In this document: piece by piece, positions 32,655 through 44,742 of the stretch
Layout: every line of letters starts with the position of its first letter
Numbering within the stretch: position 1 is the stretch's first letter
NCBI RefSeq assembly: GCF_052857255.1
Contig: NC_135497.1
Location: 190,512,290-190,576,289 of the forward strand
DNA length: 64,000 bases
Direction: 5' to 3'
DNA from: Amblyomma americanum
Taxonomy: Eukaryota; Arthropoda; Arachnida; Ixodida; Ixodidae
Translations under genes and position numbers: made by a program
Notes under the pieces: generated by a model
The model's database searches: none
What the model was told of the DNA's origin: nothing
The model's input: only the letters and a program-made list of their open reading frames with translations

Positions 32655-32861
32655 ATGTCCTCAGCATCCTCTGGCTCGTCACTGCGTGCCACCCAAGCTG
32701 GCCAATCGACCTCAAAGGAAATCGCTTTCAAACTGGCCAGTTTCGCTGATCATGAAGCACATGCGGTGTGCTCAGGCGAGCTCACCTCAATTTTCGACGC
32801 CCACGACGTGACGCCAAACTCGGTCACTCATTCGCACGTGGAAGGGCTGTGGGTCCTATAG
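32655..32861 (+). CDS. Open frame running into satellite unit 1, probably not a gene
   Basis: ATG at 32655 in GAAAATGTCC context gives 68 codons: a Ser-rich start (MSSASSGSSLRATQAGQSTS) followed by the whole of satellite unit 1, ending at the TAG shared by the units. In units 2-9 the same frame is broken by TGA where unit 1 has TCA; unit 10 keeps TCA. No domain was recognised. I list it because unit 1 is the only unit joined to an upstream ATG, but coincidence is the simpler reading. Confidence 0.15.
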   Translation: MSSASSGSSLRATQAGQSTSKEIAFKLASFADHEAHAVCSGELTSIFDAHDVTPNSVTHSHVEGLWVL

Positions 32862-34640
32862 CTCCTGTTTATGTACACTGCGTGCCACCCAAGCTGGCCA
32901 ATCGACCTCAAAGGAAATCGCTTTCAAACTGGCCAGTTTCGCTGATCATGAAGCACATGCGGTGTGCTCGGGCGAGCTCACCTGAATTTTCGACGCCCAC
33001 GACGTGACGCCAAACTCGGTCACTCATTCGCACGTGGAAGGGCTGTGGGTCCTATAGCTCCTGTTTATGCACGCTGCGTGCCACCCAAGCTGGCCAATCG
33101 ACCTCAAAGGAAATCGCTTTCAAACTGGCCAGTTTCGCTGATCATGAAGCACATGCGGTGTGCTCAGGCGAGCTCACCTGAATTTTCGACGCCCACGACG
33201 TGACGCCAAACTCGGTCACTCATTCGCACGCGGAAGGGCTGTGGGTCCTATAGCTCCTGTTTATGCACCCTGCGTGGCACCCAAGCTGGCCAATCGACCT
33301 CAAAGGAAATCGCTTTCAAACTGGCCAGTTTCGCTAATCATGAAGCACATGCGGTGTGCTCAGAGGAGCTCACCTGAATTTTCGACGCCCACGACGTGAC
33401 GTCAAGCTCGGTCCCTCATTCGCACGTGGAAGGGCTGTGGGTCCTATAGCTCCTGTTTATGCACCCTGCGTGCCACCCAAGCTGGCCAATCGACCTCAAA
33501 GGAAATCGCTTTCAAACTGGCCAGTTTCGCTAATCATGAAGCACATGCGGTGTGCTCAGGCGAGCTCACCTGAATTTTCGACGCCCACGACGTGACGCCA
33601 AGCTCGGTCACTCATTCGCACGTGGAAGGGCTGTGGGTCCTATAGCTCCTGTTTATGCACCCTGCGTGCCACCCAAGCTGGCCAATCGACCTCAAAGGAA
33701 ATCGCTTTCAAACTGGCCAGTTTCGCTAATCATGAAGCACATGCGGTGTGCTCAGGCGAGCTCACCTGAATTTTCGACGCCCACGACGTGACGCCAAGCT
33801 CGGTCCCTCATTCGCACGTGGAAGGGCTGTGGGTCCTATAGCTCCTGTTTATGCACCCTGCGTGCCACCCAAGCTGGCCAATCGACCTCAAAGGAAATCG
33901 CTTTCAAACTGGCCAGTTTCGCTAATCATGAAGCACATGCGGTGTGCTCAGGCGAGCTCACCTGAATTTTCGACGCCCACGACGTGACGCCAAGCTCGGT
34001 CCCTCATTCGCACGTGGAAGGGCTGTGGGTCCTATAGCTCCTGTTTATGCACCCTGCGTGCCACCCAAGCTGGCCAATCGACCTCAAAGGAAATCGCTTT
34101 CAAACTGGCCAGTTTCGCTAATCATGAAGCACATGCGGTGTGCTCAGAGGAGCTCACCTGAATTTTCGACGCCCACGACGTGACGCCAAGCTCGGTCGCT
34201 CATTCGCACGTGGAAGGCCTGTGGGTCCTATAGCTCCTGTTTATGCACCCTGCGTGGCACCCAAGCTGGCCAATCGACCTCAAAGGAAATCGCTTTCAAA
34301 CTGGCCAGTTTCGCTAATCATGAAGCAAATGCGGTGTGCTCAGGCGAGCTCACCTGAATTTTCGACGCCCACGACGTGACGCCAAGCTCGGTCCCTCATT
34401 CGCACGTGGAAGGGCTGTGGGTCCTATAGCTCCTGTTTATGCACCCTGCGTGCCACCCAAGCTGGCCAATCGACCTCAAAGGAAATCGCTTTCAAACTGG
34501 CCAGTTTCGCTGATCATGAAGCACATGCGGTGTGCTCAGGCGAGCTCACCTCAATTTTCGACGCCCACGACGTGACGCCAGACTCGGTCACTCATTCGCA
34601 CGTGGAAGGACTGTGGGTCCTATAGCTCCTGTTTACGCAC
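32681..34640. repeat. Ten-unit tandem satellite array, 196-bp period
   Basis: Units start at about 32681, 32877, 33073, 33269, 33465, 33661, 33857, 34053, 34249 and 34445, head to tail with no length change, and differ at only a few positions each. Each unit contains CCACCCAAGCTGGCCAATCG, TCAAACTGGCCAGTTTCGCT, a GACGTGACG (or GACGTGACGTC) block and CGCACGTGGAAGG; unit 3 has CACGCGG instead of the E-box. Units 1-3 and 10 share GCTGATCATG where 4-9 have GCTAATCATG. Units 1 and 10 share CACCTCAATT where 2-9 have CACCTGAATT. A repeated 79-codon frame per unit is a by-product: 196 is not a multiple of three. Confidence 0.97.
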
Positions 34641-36563
34641 CACAAGAGGGCGGATAGACATAGCAAAACTGACCTACACTTCAAATGAATTTTTTTTGTA
34701 CTTCGCTGCATAACTTGATATCTGATCAGGCAGCCGTAACTCAGATTGACAGCTGTGAAATTGATATTTCGGCTTTTCATTCTACCTGAAGATTGGGTTT
34801 ACCATCTAAGTTCACAGGTGCAAAATGAAAAAAAAATGGTTAGAAAGGGTTAAAACATTTACTTCAGGATCAAAAGTTCCAACCGCACTATCAGACCCGC
34901 ATGTGATGGAGTTATGCGAATTGATTTAGATGGTGGGGGGGGGGGGGGGGTACGTTTAACATGCATAGAAATCTGCCTACACAAGTGTTATAGCATTTCG
35001 CACCGTAGGAACAGGGAGCCGCCGAGGGGCAGAGATTCGAACCCGCAAAAGCGGAACAGACGAAAAAGAAGGCGGATGCCCCCTTGCGTACCATCAAATG
35101 CGAGCGACCTGCGGCAGCACCGACGAGAGTCCTTGCGAGTACATAAAACCGCTTCGACAGTTACATCATGCCGAGGCTGCACAGGCGAAGTGCGTTCTGT
35201 TCATGACCTAGACACTGCGGCGGCCGTGGGGGCGCGCCCAAGGAGTCGTCACGCCCATCACAGCATACCGACCGCGAGAAGAGAGTGCGAAATGACGTCC
35301 ACTGGCCCACTTACGGTCAGCACTGGCCTGACGTCAAGACGGGAGGGCCGAGAGCCACAGCTGCTGGCCGAGGGCGGGGTCTACGGCGGTCTACGCGATA
35401 GTTATTCGCACACGTGTCACACCGGTCAAGATGGATTACTTGCTCACTCCTGTATTCCCCGTTTCATCGCAAGCTCCAGCGTACCGAGCAACCAGGGGGT
35501 CCATGCTTCGATGGCCAGTAGACGCCCCTCGTTCCGATCCGGCCGAAGAGACAACTGTAGCGCAAATTTGCCCCGCCGAACGGACGCGCTTCTGCAAAGT
35601 TGCAGCACACGAGACTCGCAAAATGATGCGTATAAATGATACCGCATTTAACAACGCCGAGAGCTTCAGGTGAACATTTACCATGGAACAAATGGGGAAG
35701 GGGCGCTGACGTGAGACGTCTGGCACGAAAAAAAAAAAAAGACAGCGACTCGCCACTTCCAAGACACATAACCGCCACTTGACTCGTTGAGAAATATTAG
35801 TGCACAGCGTTAAGCTTCAAGTCCCGCCTGCCAATAAAAGGAAGAGGAAGAAAAACCGCGCGCACCGGCCCCTCGGCACGCCTTTCATGTTGAATATACT
35901 TTGCAACCTGGTAAGGTGTGTTTCAGTACCCCCTTTGATGTGAACGCAGTGTACTGCAACAAACGGCAGCAACACTGCTCCAACGATTACGCGAAATCGC
36001 TAGACTGCTTCTTCGAAAGCTTAGACGTTCCGTTCTTGAATGGAGGACGCCGACGGCCATAACAAGGCCGTCCGCTTACAACACCGCCCTCGAGAGCAGT
36101 CCTGCCGTCTCTTTCATTTCGTTGAACAAAACAGAGAGAAAAAAATGGCTGCCCCAATATCGTGCACGAGACACGACTGAATGCCGCAGATACTCAACCA
36201 GCACGCTCGATAGGCCACAGGTTAAGGACATCGCCACTTCTCCACATGAGAAATACCACATTACACGCGATATCCACGCGCCACGAGGCAACGAAACGAA
36301 GCGCTGCAGACACAAGGGGAATTCCATTACACAAAAGGGAGAGCGAAAAAAGCAGCAAATGACATTAACGGTGGGCTGTAAACAGGTCGGGAATGCGAGA
36401 CCAACTTTCTTTTTTAGTCAGTTTGCGCTCTCAATGATAGGCCAGCTGGGTCATACGTCGTAAACTGCGCTCCAGCACCCTGCGTGTCCTTTTTTTCACC
36501 CGTCTTTTACAGCTATACCGCTACCCCCCCCCCCCTTTTTTTTTCTCTTGGAGGTTCACTAAT
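34641..36563. other. Intergenic sequence right of the satellite array
   Basis: Contains a G16 run at 34935-34950 and poly-A runs. A 241-residue plus-strand frame starting at 34914 translates across the G-run and has no domain. Nothing else is recognised. Confidence 0.4.
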
Positions 36564-37375
36564 CCGAGCTCGTCTTTTTACCGCGGGAACTCTACCTACA
36601 CGTTCCGAGCATTGTTAGAAACTTCGAATTATTGTTCGGTGCGGCCGATTTCCTCAATAAATCGAATTAAACGTCCCGGCTCCGCCCTTTTGTAGCGATA
36701 GCTACATTACGGTAGCATTTCGAGCCCTTCAGCGTGGCAGCGCCGTGGCGGTGGCGGCGCCGCAACCCTGTGGCTGTGCCGCCTCGCTGTCACGTGGTTG
36801 GTCACATGGTGAGGACCAGCTGCCGGCGACGCGGCGCCGTGGCTGATCGCGTGGTTCGTCACGTGGTTCGTCACGTGACCAAGTTCCACTCGGCCAGCTG
36901 TAGCTATCGCGTCACTCCATGTTTAACCAGCGCTAAACCACCGGCAATTTATTTTCGAACTCACCTACGAAAATAAAAGGAGTCAACCAACGCTGGAGTG
37001 CCATTCAGCCCGTCGATTTCTCTTTTATTTTGCTTTTTGGTTTTCGCGAAAAAAATAGTTTCCATCTCAGACATTATAGCCGCACATTACGCCCACGGAA
37101 ACAAAAATACGCGTGGACTCATAGCTTTATGTATCACTCCGACGATGGCAGAGCGGCAAGCCGCCACGCGTCGTCAGGCTGAGAGGCAGGCACTTCGCGC
37201 GTTGGTTGACTCCTCCTGTTTTCGTGGGCGAGTTAAAAAAAAAAAAAAGAAAGGCGGGAGCCGGGACGTTTAATTCCATTTAATAGGGAAATCGGCCGCA
37301 CCGGAGATTAAATCGAGGTTTCTAAGAATGCTCGGAGTGTGTAGATCGAGTTCCCGCGGTAAAAAGACGAGCTCA
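36564..37375. mobile_element. Composite fold-back element with about 125-bp arms and a GC-rich insert
   Basis: The outer arms 36564-36692 and 37251-37375 are inverted copies (GAGCTCGTCTTTTTACCGCGG against CCGCGGTAAAAAGACGAGCTC; CGGCCGATTTCC against GGAAATCGGCCG). Inner arms 36957-37002 and 37189-37234 also pair (GGAGTCAACCAACGC against GCGTTGGTTGACTCC). Between the left arms sits a GC-rich block (36693-36950) with repeated CACGTG motifs that has no inverted partner here but is related to 61962-62072. Confidence 0.75.
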
Positions 37376-37383
37376 GAATCTTG

Positions 37384-37697
37384 CTTATAGTAGGATACAA
37401 CTTAAAAAAAAAAAAACAGCAGTTGTCAACACTGTGCCACGGTCCGCGGCGTCTTGTATTACTCCGCTAGCCAATCACAACAGTAAACGAAATCAGCGTT
37501 TTAATGTTTGACTTTATTAAACGAGACAGCTATCAAAATTTGAGAACTTATAATTTTTTTCTTGTGATTTGCTTCTTGTTTAGGTGACAAGAAAAGATTT
37601 AACAACGGACTACTTTTTTGTCGTGGAGGAATTCTGTGCAGCGGCCCTGAATGTGGGCGGAGCTTCACTGCAGACTTAAGTTGTATCCGACTATGGT
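37384..37697. repeat. Short inverted-repeat pair, possible MITE
   Basis: TATAGTAGGATACAACTTAA (37386-37405) and ACTTAAGTTGTATCCGACTA (37676 onward) are imperfect inverted ends enclosing about 310 bp. The interior was not recognised. Confidence 0.45.
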
Positions 37698-37699
37698 GC

Positions 37700-40600
37700 A
37701 CCTCTAACGTAGGTACACAAGACCAGCGTTCTGTCGTCACAAAGTAGTAACAATGCGCAACGCTGTGATAAAAGGATACATCGATCAGCCCTGCAACAGC
37801 CGTTCCCCTACAACCTGAGAAAGGAAAAAAAAAAACGTGAGAGTTGGGACGTATAAAAAAAAAAACTCAGCAGCTTCGCTCCGTCTCCTTACTTAGCCAT
37901 ACCACGCACGTGGCGTCGTCCTAGGCGGTAATGGACAGAACATATCGCACGGACACTGTCCCTGCGAAGAGCGACAGAGAGTGTGCATGGCGCATCCAAG
38001 GGAACAATTTCACGTACGCCTAAAATAAAGAATGCTCGATCTCATGCCTGTGGCTATATTCCAAATGGAAAATAGTTCGCAGACACCTCGAGGAAAATTC
38101 AACGCATTGTTTCAATAAAAGGGTGTATGCCCACTGTTCTCAGTCTCATTAAGGTGCCGGCACCCGAAATGTTCGAAGCAGTTTCATTAACGTCGTAAAT
38201 TTTCCGGTTTAATTTTTTTTTCAGTAATAAGTAACTTACATGTTGTTGTTCCCGGCCGATGATTATTGATGCAGTCCGGCGGAAATATTGCACTCAGTTA
38301 CTCCCTACGTTCCGCAAGCGCACCTCCAAAATGCGAAACTGTTGCGTTTAACTTCGTAAGCCTTCAGAAACAAACATATAGAAAGGAGAGGTTTCACGAG
38401 CATAACCGCATACATACAGCTATCATATAAGGGAAAGGAAAGAGGATTCAAACGCTTTGCACAAAAACAACACGTGCAGCGACTGTCGCCCGAAGTTTTC
38501 TACCAGTCATTTCAAAGCAAGTTCATTATTATCTATAGATGTAATCGCAGTGCAAGGGAACTTCTTCAATAATTACCGCAGCAGCGCCAAATTAAACGAA
38601 CTCTTGTAAATTTTGAAAACACAATTAGTGATGTAATCGAACTCCTAATTAAAGTGGGTAATTTCGCCATCCGAACAAGATCGCGGGCAACGATAAAAAG
38701 CAAAGATTGAGGTCCCGGCCTCTCCAGTATTTTCGCGTCGCCAATAAGCGCTGTTTTACTGAAGCTGCTTGTCCTTGTGCATACACCCGGGTGCTTCGGC
38801 GAAGACTGGCGAAACTCGTTAAGCCAGTACACTAGACGTAAAGAGGGTTTCTTTTTCCATTATTTCAGGAACGCGTTATTAGTGATGGCAACTGCACTCT
38901 CCCCTCCCCCTTAAGAAAGGTAAAAACGAGCGATATGTGCTAATGAACGCAATAAACAGACAACATTCGCCAAGCTTTCTTTTTACTGATCGCAATACGG
39001 CTATATTTCAGACCCAGGGTAGTCGCGGAGTTGTTTGAGCAAGTCACGGGCGAAGGCTTGTTTGTCTGCAGAGTCTTCAAACCAACCCCCCCCCCCCCCC
39101 CTCAATACAAAATATTCTCCCCCACATAAAAGCAAAAAAGAAAACCGCGCAGTGAAACACACTGGCCTTTCACACACCAGACTACCACCTACAGCCTTGT
39201 CTGTTGAAGGAGTAATGCAAAGGAAGAAAAATAAATAAAGCACTGAGGCATCGGCCATGGCCTACAATGCTTTTATTCGCAGCACCCCCCCCCCCCCCCC
39301 CCCGTCTTCTGGTGGCCGACTTTCTTTTCCTGGAACAGAACGATCTCCGGGGCCGCTCCTTGGGCCAGCACGGCTGAACCGCGCGAGGCGAGGCATATTT
39401 TCGCACACGCGTTTCGCGCGACGAACGGTGCAGCCCCGCGGGCCCTTGCGCCCGTAACTTGGCTGGGACACAACGTAAACAAGGCGTTTCCGCTTTTCAC
39501 CGCCGCGTATCCACCGAGTGAGCTATAGATCTGGGCGCGCTTGTACAGACACACGCACGCACGCAATTTTTTTGTTTGTTCCGGGCTGAGACACGTAGTC
39601 CACGCCAGCGGCGACGCGCCCCAATCGACCACGTCACAAACACTGACGCGACTGCTTTATCTTTTTTTTTTCGGGAGGGAATGCTGTGTATGCGAAAGCT
39701 CTCTCCTCCGCGCCGATATCTGAGGCGAAAAGAGCCAATGTGTCACTGGCGCGGGCTCGAACCTCGCTTTCGATTACACCGCTCGTCATTTTAAGGACGA
39801 AACTCAGACGAGCGCAGGACTGTATTCGCGACATTTATTGCCCCTGCATACGCACATGTGCGACAAGCTGTAGGCTACGCCTGCGGAGAACAGTGGCGCT
39901 GTCCAACTCTTGCATCAGGCACATTGAAGTCCGCCAGCTGCGCGCCAGAAAGGGGAAAAAAAGGCAGAAGTAACTGGCCGTTCGAAAACCGCGGGCTTTA
40001 GATTCTAGAGAGCGTTCGCGAAGGTTCTCGAAGCGGGGGTTGCAGGCAGCTAAAGTCGCAGGCACGCAGCTTCAAACCACCCACGGAACAAGCCCGGAAG
40101 CCAAAACTCGGGCGCTGCCAAAAGAAGTAAAATGAGACACGCGGAGAAATCGAAGTGCGAGTCACGTGCCGTGTTCTGCGGGTCTTCGTATCGTAAAGCC
40201 TGTCCTGCCGGAAGAGGAGAACCAGCACGTTATTTACCGTCTGGGCGGACTAGGGCTGGTTTGCCGGCGCGTCAACGTAGAGACAGGAATGCCACCAACG
40301 TCGATGGCGTCAGGCGGTGGAGGGAAGCGACTTAGGCATGCGCCCGCAGATGTCCCCAGAAAAACCAGCGCAAGCAGGTTAGAACAACAAACCGCCACGT
40401 ACAATCAGCGTACACCACTGGTTCCAGCAATTCCTCCCGTTTGCGGGACGGAAACCCTGATGGTGGGAACGCATAACTGTTTTTTCTGCTCGGCTTCCCC
40501 AAGGGACCAAGGGCGCTAGCCGAGTCCAATCACACTCTCCGGTCGCTGGTGCTGCTGTCCGAAAACTTGTGTTGGTTGAAGAAGATGCGTCAGGAACACT

Positions 40601-43600
40601 GCATACGGGGCGCGAAAGGAGCGCCACTTTCGCCAACCGCAACGTTAGCGGCGCCAAGTTCAGTGAAAACCTGTCTGAAACCTGCAGACGCCGAAACGGC
40701 AGCACATTGTGGATAAAGGCTTCTGTATACCCTTCTCATAGCAGACCGCAGACAGGACGCGGACGAGCACGCGCGCCCAATTGTCGCGCCAAGATGGCGG
40801 CGGCTGTCCGAGGAACGCGCTCGCGTGGCACCGATTTCCGGCGCTCCAAGGTGCCCACCAGCGTAAACAGCGTCGACGACAAAGAGCGAAGGCACGACGC
40901 AGCCGCGTCAGCAAGCTCCGGCGGGAAAGCGGAGAGCGCGTCGTCTTCGAAGGCTTGTTTACTCCGCGAGCGCGTATAACTGCTCGCGGCGAGAAGGGGT
41001 GGGGGAAAGGGGGGTCCAAATTTAGAGCGAGGCCGCCGCTTCGGCCGGTCCATAACGCCCAAATACCGACAGGCCTTATTCATGCACGCCGGCGGAGGAG
41101 AGACGGGCCCCGGAAGACCTTCTGCCGACGCCGGTCGCTCAACTGCGCACCGCACAGTACAATCACCCGGAGCGGGGGAGCTCACTCTAATGGGGAAAGA
41201 GGCAGCGCCGACCCCATTCATGAGCGCTTGCCTACCTCCACAGCCACGCTGCCCACGGGACTCCCGCTCAACGATCTTTTTTTCTTCTTTCCTTCCTTAG
41301 GCCGAAGAATGTAGCCGGGGGAGTCGCCATCTGAGCGATCCAGAAGCGTCACTACGTATGACAGGCCCGAGACGCCTGCCTGCAATGCCGTCGTCGCGTG
41401 CTTCCTGCTGTCAAAGCGGGGCCAGCTTAGAAATTACAGTTTCCCCGGAAAACACGCCTCCTGCAACTTACGCACTAAGAGAAAGACCTAATTTGGAACA
41501 ACCGAAGTTAACGACTGACCCAGAATATCCACACACGTAGAGCGCGCCTCAGTTCCGCAATAACTGTTCGCTGTAGCGTGTGTTAGGTCACCTAAGACGG
41601 TAATGTATAGCGTACAGACGGAACATGAGAGGCACGCTGAAGCTCTCGGCGCAACGCGGCACTTGAGTGCTCTCCACTCCGATTGCACGCGAGGGCGTAA
41701 CAGAATGAAAGCGAGACGCCGGCCTCGGTTCGGGGGATCAGTTTACCCCGCGCTGGCTGCAACGCGCTCGCGCTTTCCCGCGCTTCCATCTCGCCTGTTC
41801 TCCTCCATCGATGCCCATCGGAGCGGAAGGCAGGCCGCGCACGATAAGCGGTTGTTACCCTCATTGCCAGCAGCGGGAATGTAAGCCGTTTCCAAAACCT
41901 CAGATGTCGTCCACTTGAATACGCCGACCAGTTACGCGACAGCGGCTGTAACCATGGCTCGCACAAAGAAGAGGCGATCGTTGATAAGTTCTCCCGCATC
42001 GCGGTTTCCTGCAAAATCTCTGCAGGCTTCTCCGAACGACTACAGCAGGAGGCATGAGGAACACATTTCAGATGTGTCCTTAAGAGAATAATAACGCGCT
42101 GAGACCGTCCGTCTGAAATCGATGGGGTAGAGTGGAGGGTGCTACCGGAGCAGAAGTAATCGCGAAGGAGCGATCACGGGAGAGCGCAAGCGATGGTTAC
42201 GTTGTGAACGACGTGTGTTGCGAGGAACGTCTTGCACTCTGCTGATGTTGTGGCCTAATCGGAGATATATCAACAACCATTACAAGATCTTTGACGGCTT
42301 CCGTACTGGCTGTCATGCTGGATATATATTTCATCCCACAAGTTGTCTGCAGCAGTGCGAAAGGTGGAGCCCTCCCGTCCAGTCAGGGCCAAGGAAGGCA
42401 ACAAATAGTCTCCCAAATATCTAAGCAGTGTTGTGCTAATTTTAAAAGTTATTGCAGTAACTGAAAAGGTAGTTCAGGATGCCGTTTTGAAAGTACAGCG
42501 AGCGTTTCATTCACTGGTTAAACTAGCAGGGAAAGTCCGCACGAACACAGCACTGCGGATGTTTGCTGCGAAGTCGTATCCGCCGAATTAAATGCTCCAT
42601 GTTTTAGAGGACTACAGCCGATCGAGTCTCCATGCGCGCAGCAGCTGCTCGTTCCTTCGCAGGGGTGGAGCCACCAGTCGCGGGGTGAGAGGCGCATGCC
42701 GTTCTCATTGGCTCAGATCACCGCAACCTTCACAGCACTGCAAGCGAATAGTGAAATGGAGTACAGACGGATGAGCTGTGGAAAAGGTGGAGGCGAGCTT
42801 AATGAACGACCTCGTTGGCAGCGGGGAGTTCGGATTCTGGCACGTTCATAGAAGGCGTAGGCGAGTCCCGAAGTTGGTAAGTGAATCTTTATGAGTGTCG
42901 CCTTCATAGGGGACTTCCCAGAAACGCAATGTCCAGAGGGCTACACCGCCAGCGTAGATGGCACCTCGCACCAGCAAGGCGAGGCCTGAACACTCGCGAG
43001 CGAGCGGCGCAAACTTGTTCACCTTCTTTCTTTTTGTAAATATTCTAAACAGTGTATAAAACTCTCCCCTATCCTTTCTCGCTATCGCTCCCCTCTGTTA
43101 GTTTCCTAGCAATCCCCTCCCTGTCTTAATTTCCGCCGGCTGCAGCTCGGGTGCTTGAGATATCCGATAGCAATTGCCGCGGCCGGCAGCACCGTTTCCT
43201 TCCTATTCGTATTCTTTTTTTTTTTCAATAATAAACCTATGCTACTATTCCCGGCGGCTACGAATGCCATAGTGCGCCGCTTCCCCTCCAGACTAACCCC
43301 GCGCGCGCGCTCCTAGCGTGAGAAGCGCATTTCTTGGAGGAGAGCAGAAAGCAGCGGTCGCGAAGCGCTCATCGAACGCCCATAGAACGCCCGCAAACGA
43401 CTTATTCCAGGCACAATTCCAAATCTTCTCTCTTCATTCGTCTTTCTTTTTTCTGTTTTTTTTTTCCCCAAGGGGGGTGCGAGAGACAGGCGCGCTCCGT
43501 TGCCTCACGTTAACAGGGCCACGGGTAAACACTTGGAGTGGCGGCACTCGGAGAAGCCCCTACGCGAGGGCTCGCGTTCTGCGACACTGCAACGAGGCCA

Positions 43601-44509
43601 CCGCCTGAGAAACGTCGTGTGCCTGCTCAGCTCAGTCAGGCAAGGGCATGCGAAGCACGTGACCGCTTTGCCTTCCCGCGCGCTCCCAGAATACAGCGGC
43701 AGCGCCGCGAGTCTCGTCGCTGGCAGCGCAGACACGCACTACGAAGGGCCCACCTGCTTCCTATTTTTGCGCGCCGAGGTCGTCGGTCGGCGGTGCGCGC
43801 CAAGCGAATCACCACCGACCACCCCGCCGCACCACAACCGACGCGGCCAAGAGATGCCGGCCGGGATCCCCCGCAGAGCTGTCCCCTCCTCGCGACGCGC
43901 TGCAAAACATGCCACGCCGAGACGCGTGCCTTGGCTCGCGCGCACAGCGTCAGCGGCGAGGCCGCACACTTCGATGTCGGACGCGGGCGGCGACGCAGAG
44001 GTGGTAAACACGCAGGAACCCTGCCGCAAACGCGCCGACCCCCAAAAACGGAGGTCGCCCCAGGTGATGAGGCGCAGAAGCTAGTCTCAATGCGCTTCAA
44101 TGCCGCCGAACGTGTTCCCGCCCGGTCGCCGGCGCGTGAAGTGTGAGAAGTGCCCCGGGAACTCCCTGAAGACGGGAGGAAGACCCTCCAACAAGCTCCT
44201 CCTGTTAACTCGAACATCCAAAAAAAAAAAAACATTCAATGGTGCATGCAAAAAGTTCGTTGGAACTGCTTTCTTTTTGTCTAAACGACAACACTGTATA
44301 CTGCGAACACTGTTCGCCAATCAGACCGTATTAGAAGCGCTATGAAAAGGAAGAACTTTGTCACGAGCGCGATCTTACACCAGCGGACTTTTTGTGCGGT
44401 TCTCCGAGAGCACCCGCCATGCTCGACACTGCACCGTGGGGGCGGACGCTGTTGAAAGGGCACCGAGTTGAGGCACAAAGGGCCGGCACGAGGAGTCTAT
44501 ACCATGGGC
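37700..44509. other. GC-rich intergenic sequence, no gene recognised
   Basis: Contains C16 at 39086-39101 and C19 at 39285-39303. CCAAGATGGCGGCGGC at 40789 resembles a YY1-type start-site motif and opens a 62-codon frame of no recognised family. Long overlapping frames on both strands at 43500-44235 follow from GC content. No gene is supported. Confidence 0.4.
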
Positions 44510-44510
44510 C

Positions 44511-44742
44511 TGTCGCTGTGGCTAAGTGGCTACAGCGTTCGGCTGCGGAACTGTGCGCGGCCGCGGCGGCTGCGTTTCGATGGAGGCGAAATGCGGCCAC
44601 GCGTCACAGCACGTTAAAGAGCCTCAAGTGGTCGAAATTCACTTCGGTGCCCCCCCCCCCCCCCCCGGTCTCCCTCCTCTCCTCCATCACATCCATCTCT
44701 ACGCGGTCGGGTTGGCCACCGTGAGACAGCCACTGCGACTCT
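44511..44742 (+). repeat. Ruka-like SINE, diverged, plus strand
   Basis: Head CTGTGGCTAAGTGGCTACAG, then GCGGCTGCGTTTCGATGGAG and the body block CAAGTGGTCGAAATTCACTT, followed by a C17 run at 44650-44666. The 3' part differs from the other copies (ACAGCCACTGCGACTCTG). Confidence 0.75.

Noticed and set aside
32768..34575. Nine repeated 79-codon frames in the satellite array
   Set aside because: They are the same frame seen once per 196-bp unit; unit length is not a multiple of three, there is no domain, and they follow from the repeat itself.
32681..34640. CRISPR array
   Set aside because: Units are adjacent 196-bp copies without unique spacers, and the DNA is clearly eukaryotic.
34914..35639. 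241-residue plus-strand open frame
   Set aside because: Begins by translating the G16 run and shows no recognisable domain; homopolymer length alone sets the frame.
43500..44235. Three overlapping frames of about 200 residues on both strands
   Set aside because: GC-rich sequence lacks stops in all frames; peptides are Arg/Ala/Pro-rich with no family resemblance.
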